64,000 nt of DNA, taken from the NCBI GenBank assembly GCA_964437365.1, contig CAYTGM010000007.1, positions 1-64,000 on the forward strand, written 5' to 3'. Both the position numbers and the translations under genes were made by a program. Source of the DNA: CAYTGM01 sp964437365 (GTDB taxonomy: Bacteria; Sumerlaeota; Sumerlaeia; SLMS01). This document shows, in pieces, positions 61,244 through 64,000 of this stretch (within the stretch, counting starts at the first letter, position 1; each line of letters begins with the position of its first letter). The notes under the pieces were generated by a model. It was not told the origin of the DNA. It saw only the letters and a program-made list of their open reading frames with translations, and did not search any database.

Positions 61244-62812
61244 CTAGTTCAGAATCAGCTGTTTGAGCCTCTTAGCTCCTGCTGAGGCATAATGAAGGGT
61301 GTTTTTGGCGCCGCCTGCGCCCGTCAACATCCGGGCGATGTATCTGGGTCGCAGGTACATCTTCAGCAGGTGTTTTTTCCGCCACTCTTCAAAAAATGCG
61401 CTGGTGAGTCCCGAATAGGTCTTCATGGCGCCTGAGGCATATCCGGCACGGGCGGGATCATAACCCTCAACGAGAAGATCATCCCGGATAGCGATTTCAT
61501 GCAATTCCGTACCGGGAAGCGGTGTGGCGATATTGAAGTCGAAAAAGTCCGGATCCAGTTCCTGGACAAAGCTATAAGTATGTTCGAGCGTTTCTTCCGT
61601 TTCCCATGGGAGGCCAATGACGAAGAAAGTATGAACCTTGAGGCCGGCTCGTTTCACGCAATCGACAGACTTTCTTGCCTGTTCAAGGGTGGCGTTTTTC
61701 TTAATGTGTTCGAGCATCTCCTGGTCGCCGGTTTCGATACCAAAGGCAACAACCCAGCATCCGGCTGCTTTCATTGCTTCCGCGCGTTCATCATCCATGG
61801 AATCGACGCGGCTGTTGCAGCCCCAGTGTATATCAAGATTTGCAGCCTGAATTTTCTCACAAAGTTCTAGTAGCCACTTTTTATTAATGGGGAAAGTATC
61901 ACCGTGAAAGAGAAATTCTCGAATCCCGTAATTGTCTACACACTCCTTAAGTTCTGCAACAACGCTATCTGTACTTCGGAACCGTACTGTGAAGTCAGTG
62001 AGTACACCGGCGGGACAGAAGACGCACTTAGCGGGACAGCCGCGATTTCCGTGAATGACGGCGATGGGGTTACCTGTTTCTGGTGAAGTATATAACTGGT
62101 TTTTAAGCAAATGCCGAGCGGGAAGTGGCAGTTCGTCGAGGTCATAGTTAAGGTCGCGTTTTCCCGTAAAGAAGACACGTTCCGCGAAGTCTTCCTGTTC
62201 CTGAAGTTCTATATTCTTTTCCGGCCCTGCGGAGCGCTTCTTCGATCTCGCAATCTGTGCTTTCCCTTCCGGCTCCACCAGGTGCTCCCCCGGTTTTTCC
62301 TCAAACCGCTGAAGAAGCTCTCCACGAAAATGAAGTCCGCGTATATCGGAGAACGAAACGCCAGAAGCAATTTCTTCTACAGCAAGCTCTGGTTCGTTGG
62401 GGAGAATAACATCAAGGTGGGGGTAATCCACGAGAACGCTTCGTGCGTTTACAACGAGTGTTTCCCCTTTTGCAACGGTCACGATGTCGGGGTTCAGTTC
62501 CTTAGCAATCCTGCATGTTTCAAGGTCTCCATCAAGTGTTGCTGTTGTGGAGTTGAGAATAAGGACATCGGGCTTGAACTTTTTCAGGTGGCTGATGAAG
62601 TGCTCCCAGGTTTTATTGGCAGCTGGATAATCATAGATTCGACACTTTGATCCGGTACGCTCGGCGCAAGCTGCAGAGAGCGCGAGATCCATCGGCGGAA
62701 AGACAACCTGAACAGTCTGGTCCTCAACGGTACACTGACAGCGGTCGTCACGGCGATAGAGCCCTGTTGGCGGGTTGATCAAAAAGATTTTCTTAAAGGG
62801 TTTGCGAGCCAT
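61244..62812 (-). CDS. B12-binding-domain radical SAM protein, unknown substrate
   Basis: 522 residues. The N-terminal ~150 residues form the B12-type Rossmann domain (KIFLINPPTGLYRRDDR, PDVLILNSTTATLDGD) but lack DxHxxG, as in many of the class. The radical SAM core is at ~255-450: IHGNRGCPAKCVFCPAG carries CxxxCxxC, followed by FLFHGDTFPINKKW and VVAFGIETGDQEMLEHI. The Lys/Glu/Arg-rich insert SKKRSAGPEKNIELQEQED lies between the two domains. It resembles enzymes of hopanoid, lipid or cell-wall sugar modification; no gene around supports a choice. It stands alone. Confidence 0.82.
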   Translation of the reverse strand: MARKPFKKIFLINPPTGLYRRDDRCQCTVEDQTVQVVFPPMDLALSAACAERTGSKCRIYDYPAANKTWEHFISHLKKFKPDVLILNSTTATLDGDLETCRIAKELNPDIVTVAKGETLVVNARSVLVDYPHLDVILPNEPELAVEEIASGVSFSDIRGLHFRGELLQRFEEKPGEHLVEPEGKAQIARSKKRSAGPEKNIELQEQEDFAERVFFTGKRDLNYDLDELPLPARHLLKNQLYTSPETGNPIAVIHGNRGCPAKCVFCPAGVLTDFTVRFRSTDSVVAELKECVDNYGIREFLFHGDTFPINKKWLLELCEKIQAANLDIHWGCNSRVDSMDDERAEAMKAAGCWVVAFGIETGDQEMLEHIKKNATLEQARKSVDCVKRAGLKVHTFFVIGLPWETEETLEHTYSFVQELDPDFFDFNIATPLPGTELHEIAIRDDLLVEGYDPARAGYASGAMKTYSGLTSAFFEEWRKKHLLKMYLRPRYIARMLTGAGGAKNTLHYASAGAKRLKQLILN

Positions 62813-62975
62813 GAAATTTGTTTCTACTTAAGAGGGGTGGGGGCAGCCCTGAGAGCAAGACGACCACATGGAATAGAAAGAATAGAGCAAGGTTCAGGCA
62901 AGCGGCAAGTTGATCATACGATACAATTGGTGTATTTTAGCCTCATCAGGCCAACAAATTGTTCGCCTGGGAAAC

Positions 62976-64000
62976 CTATTTCGGTGAATTACTGGACTCT
63001 GCGAAGGTCTGGCTGCTCTGGTAGATGCCATCGGGGCCATAGAGCTTGCGATCCAGCTCGATTGTTTTCTTGAGAGCGTCCGTTGCCCATTCCCAGGCAT
63101 CCTCAATACCTGCAGCAAGAAAAGGATCGGGAGTCCATTGCGACACGGGAACATTCGCGAGTCTGTTCAACGATTGAGCCAGAGTTGTTTCAACTGTAGC
63201 GACGGGAAAACCTGTTCTGTTCTCAACACGAAGGAAATTTGAATCGGTATCCAGAATAACAAGTATATCAAAGTGTGGCCAGCCGGTATTCCTGACCATA
63301 TCGTATCGTTTATCAGGTATTTCTGACTTCACACGATAAATACGAATATCTTCTTCGGCAGTCTTCAGGTGATAGACATAGCCCTTCTCAACTTGGGTCA
63401 AAGCACCCATTTCTTGAAGGTCAACTCGATCTATACGAGCTGCATCCCGTTCCACATCAAAGTAAGCATTCAGGATAGAGTCGAGGTTTGGAACCTGTAC
63501 GCCAATTTTCGGCACGGGAAACTCCATCAGAGATGCGTATTCTTCTTCCGTCATATAGACCCTGTCGGAAACTTTGGGTTCAAGTGGTTGACCGTTTTCA
63601 TCAAGCTCCAGCTGAACGGTCAAGATTTCTCCCGAAGCGGGAGAAGAGAGTAGCCAGTAGCCGTCTGAGTGTTTAACCGGATCCTGGTTTTGTATAGTCT
63701 GGTCGATAAGATAGTGAGGGTAACTGTTGGCCTGAGCCATTCTTTCTTTCAACCTCTCTTCAATAAGGGAGGAGAGTCCCACAACGATATCGCCGCGCTC
63801 CCGTGCTTCCTTAAGTACCTCGAGGGTTTTGCTGTCAGGTGAAGGTTCCTGCAACTGAAGCAAAGAGGACATTCCTGACACGGGTCTGGTTGATGGAAAA
63901 TTCACAAGGGTAAGAGCTGTGTTCCCCTCTTTTTCCAGTCTCTTCGACGAGGGAAATTTCTTTCTCTGTGCGGACTTTGGAATGAATCCGGAGATAAGTC
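62976..64000 (-). CDS. Protein of unknown function, 5' end outside window
   Basis: The frame stays open to the window edge upstream of the GTG at 63905 (residues read ...KSAQRKKFPSSKRLEKEGNTAL...), so the true start probably lies beyond 64000. About 340 residues are visible. Segments: DSKTLEVLKEARERGDIVVG, EYASLMEFPVPKIGVQVPNLDSIL, ARIDRVDLQEMGALTQVEKG and FDILVILDTDSNFLRVENRTG. No signal peptide, membrane segment or catalytic motif is seen in the visible part, and no family is recognised. 163 bases of empty sequence separate its end from the radical SAM gene. Confidence 0.6.
   Translation of the reverse strand, partial: LISGFIPKSAQRKKFPSSKRLEKEGNTALTLVNFPSTRPVSGMSSLLQLQEPSPDSKTLEVLKEARERGDIVVGLSSLIEERLKERMAQANSYPHYLIDQTIQNQDPVKHSDGYWLLSSPASGEILTVQLELDENGQPLEPKVSDRVYMTEEEYASLMEFPVPKIGVQVPNLDSILNAYFDVERDAARIDRVDLQEMGALTQVEKGYVYHLKTAEEDIRIYRVKSEIPDKRYDMVRNTGWPHFDILVILDTDSNFLRVENRTGFPVATVETTLAQSLNRLANVPVSQWTPDPFLAAGIEDAWEWATDALKKTIELDRKLYGPDGIYQSSQTFAESSNSPK

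Overview
The window reads as the chromosome of an aerobic, Gram-negative-type bacterium, roughly half GC. The Gram-negative call rests on TonB/ExbB/ExbD proteins and many secreted proteins. A complete alternative complex III (ActABCDEF) plus an A2-type aa3 oxidase, a YpdA-type bacillithiol-system reductase, ELWxxDGT and golvesin-like secreted proteins, a sulfatase and Ca-binding dockerin-like C-termini together suggest an uncultured lineage around the FCB/PVC groups. The sequence alone does not fix the phylum. No rRNA, CRISPR array, intact insertion sequence or phage was seen.

Layout. 0-13 kb is an accessory stretch of secreted proteins: two signal-peptide proteins on the minus strand, an 889-aa ELWxxDGT protein, a 1297-aa beta-helix/FG-GAP/PD40 protein and a cell-wall-hydrolase-like protein. 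They are separated by long intergenic spaces that hold three copies of a previously unlabelled ~150-bp structured repeat. Two copies bracket a GIY-YIG nuclease gene. 13-18 kb carries a sulfatase, a DUF507 protein, an ABC-2-like permease, a XerC/D-type recombinase and a 700-bp non-coding region built as a nested palindrome. 18-21 kb has sppA and queA. 21-37 kb is one long minus-strand respiratory cluster, actA-B-C-D-E-F, cytochrome c, coxB, coxA, ctaA, ctaB, ctaG, small protein, coxC, ended by a clear rho-independent terminator. It encodes electron flow from quinol through ACIII and c-type cytochromes to an A2 haem-copper oxidase, with haem A synthesis and copper insertion proteins.

37-48 kb holds manA, a PilZ-like protein with two unknown neighbours, two thioredoxin-fold proteins, exbB-exbD-tonB, and parAB with a perfect parS inside parA (suggesting a position near the chromosome origin). 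48-54 kb: tRNA-Gln with its promoter, a truncated glmU, prs, rplY with a terminator, a metallophosphoesterase, and a four-gene unit (ECF sigma factor, 42-aa ORF, anti-sigma-like protein, YbjQ) chained by 4-bp stop/start overlaps. 54-64 kb: YpdA-like reductase, a Ser-Pro-Phe repeat protein with a cysteine-less thioredoxin fold, a SirB1-like protein, a gamma-glutamylcyclotransferase-like protein, fabH-fabD-fabG, a B12-type radical SAM protein, and an unknown gene running off the right edge.

Most worth following up: the structured repeat family with a compensatory base-pair change around the GIY-YIG gene, the nested palindrome at 17.4-18.0 kb, the 42-aa coupled ORF between sigma and anti-sigma, the His-rich extensions shared by ActA, ActB and ActC, the SPF-repeat protein and the shortened GlmU.
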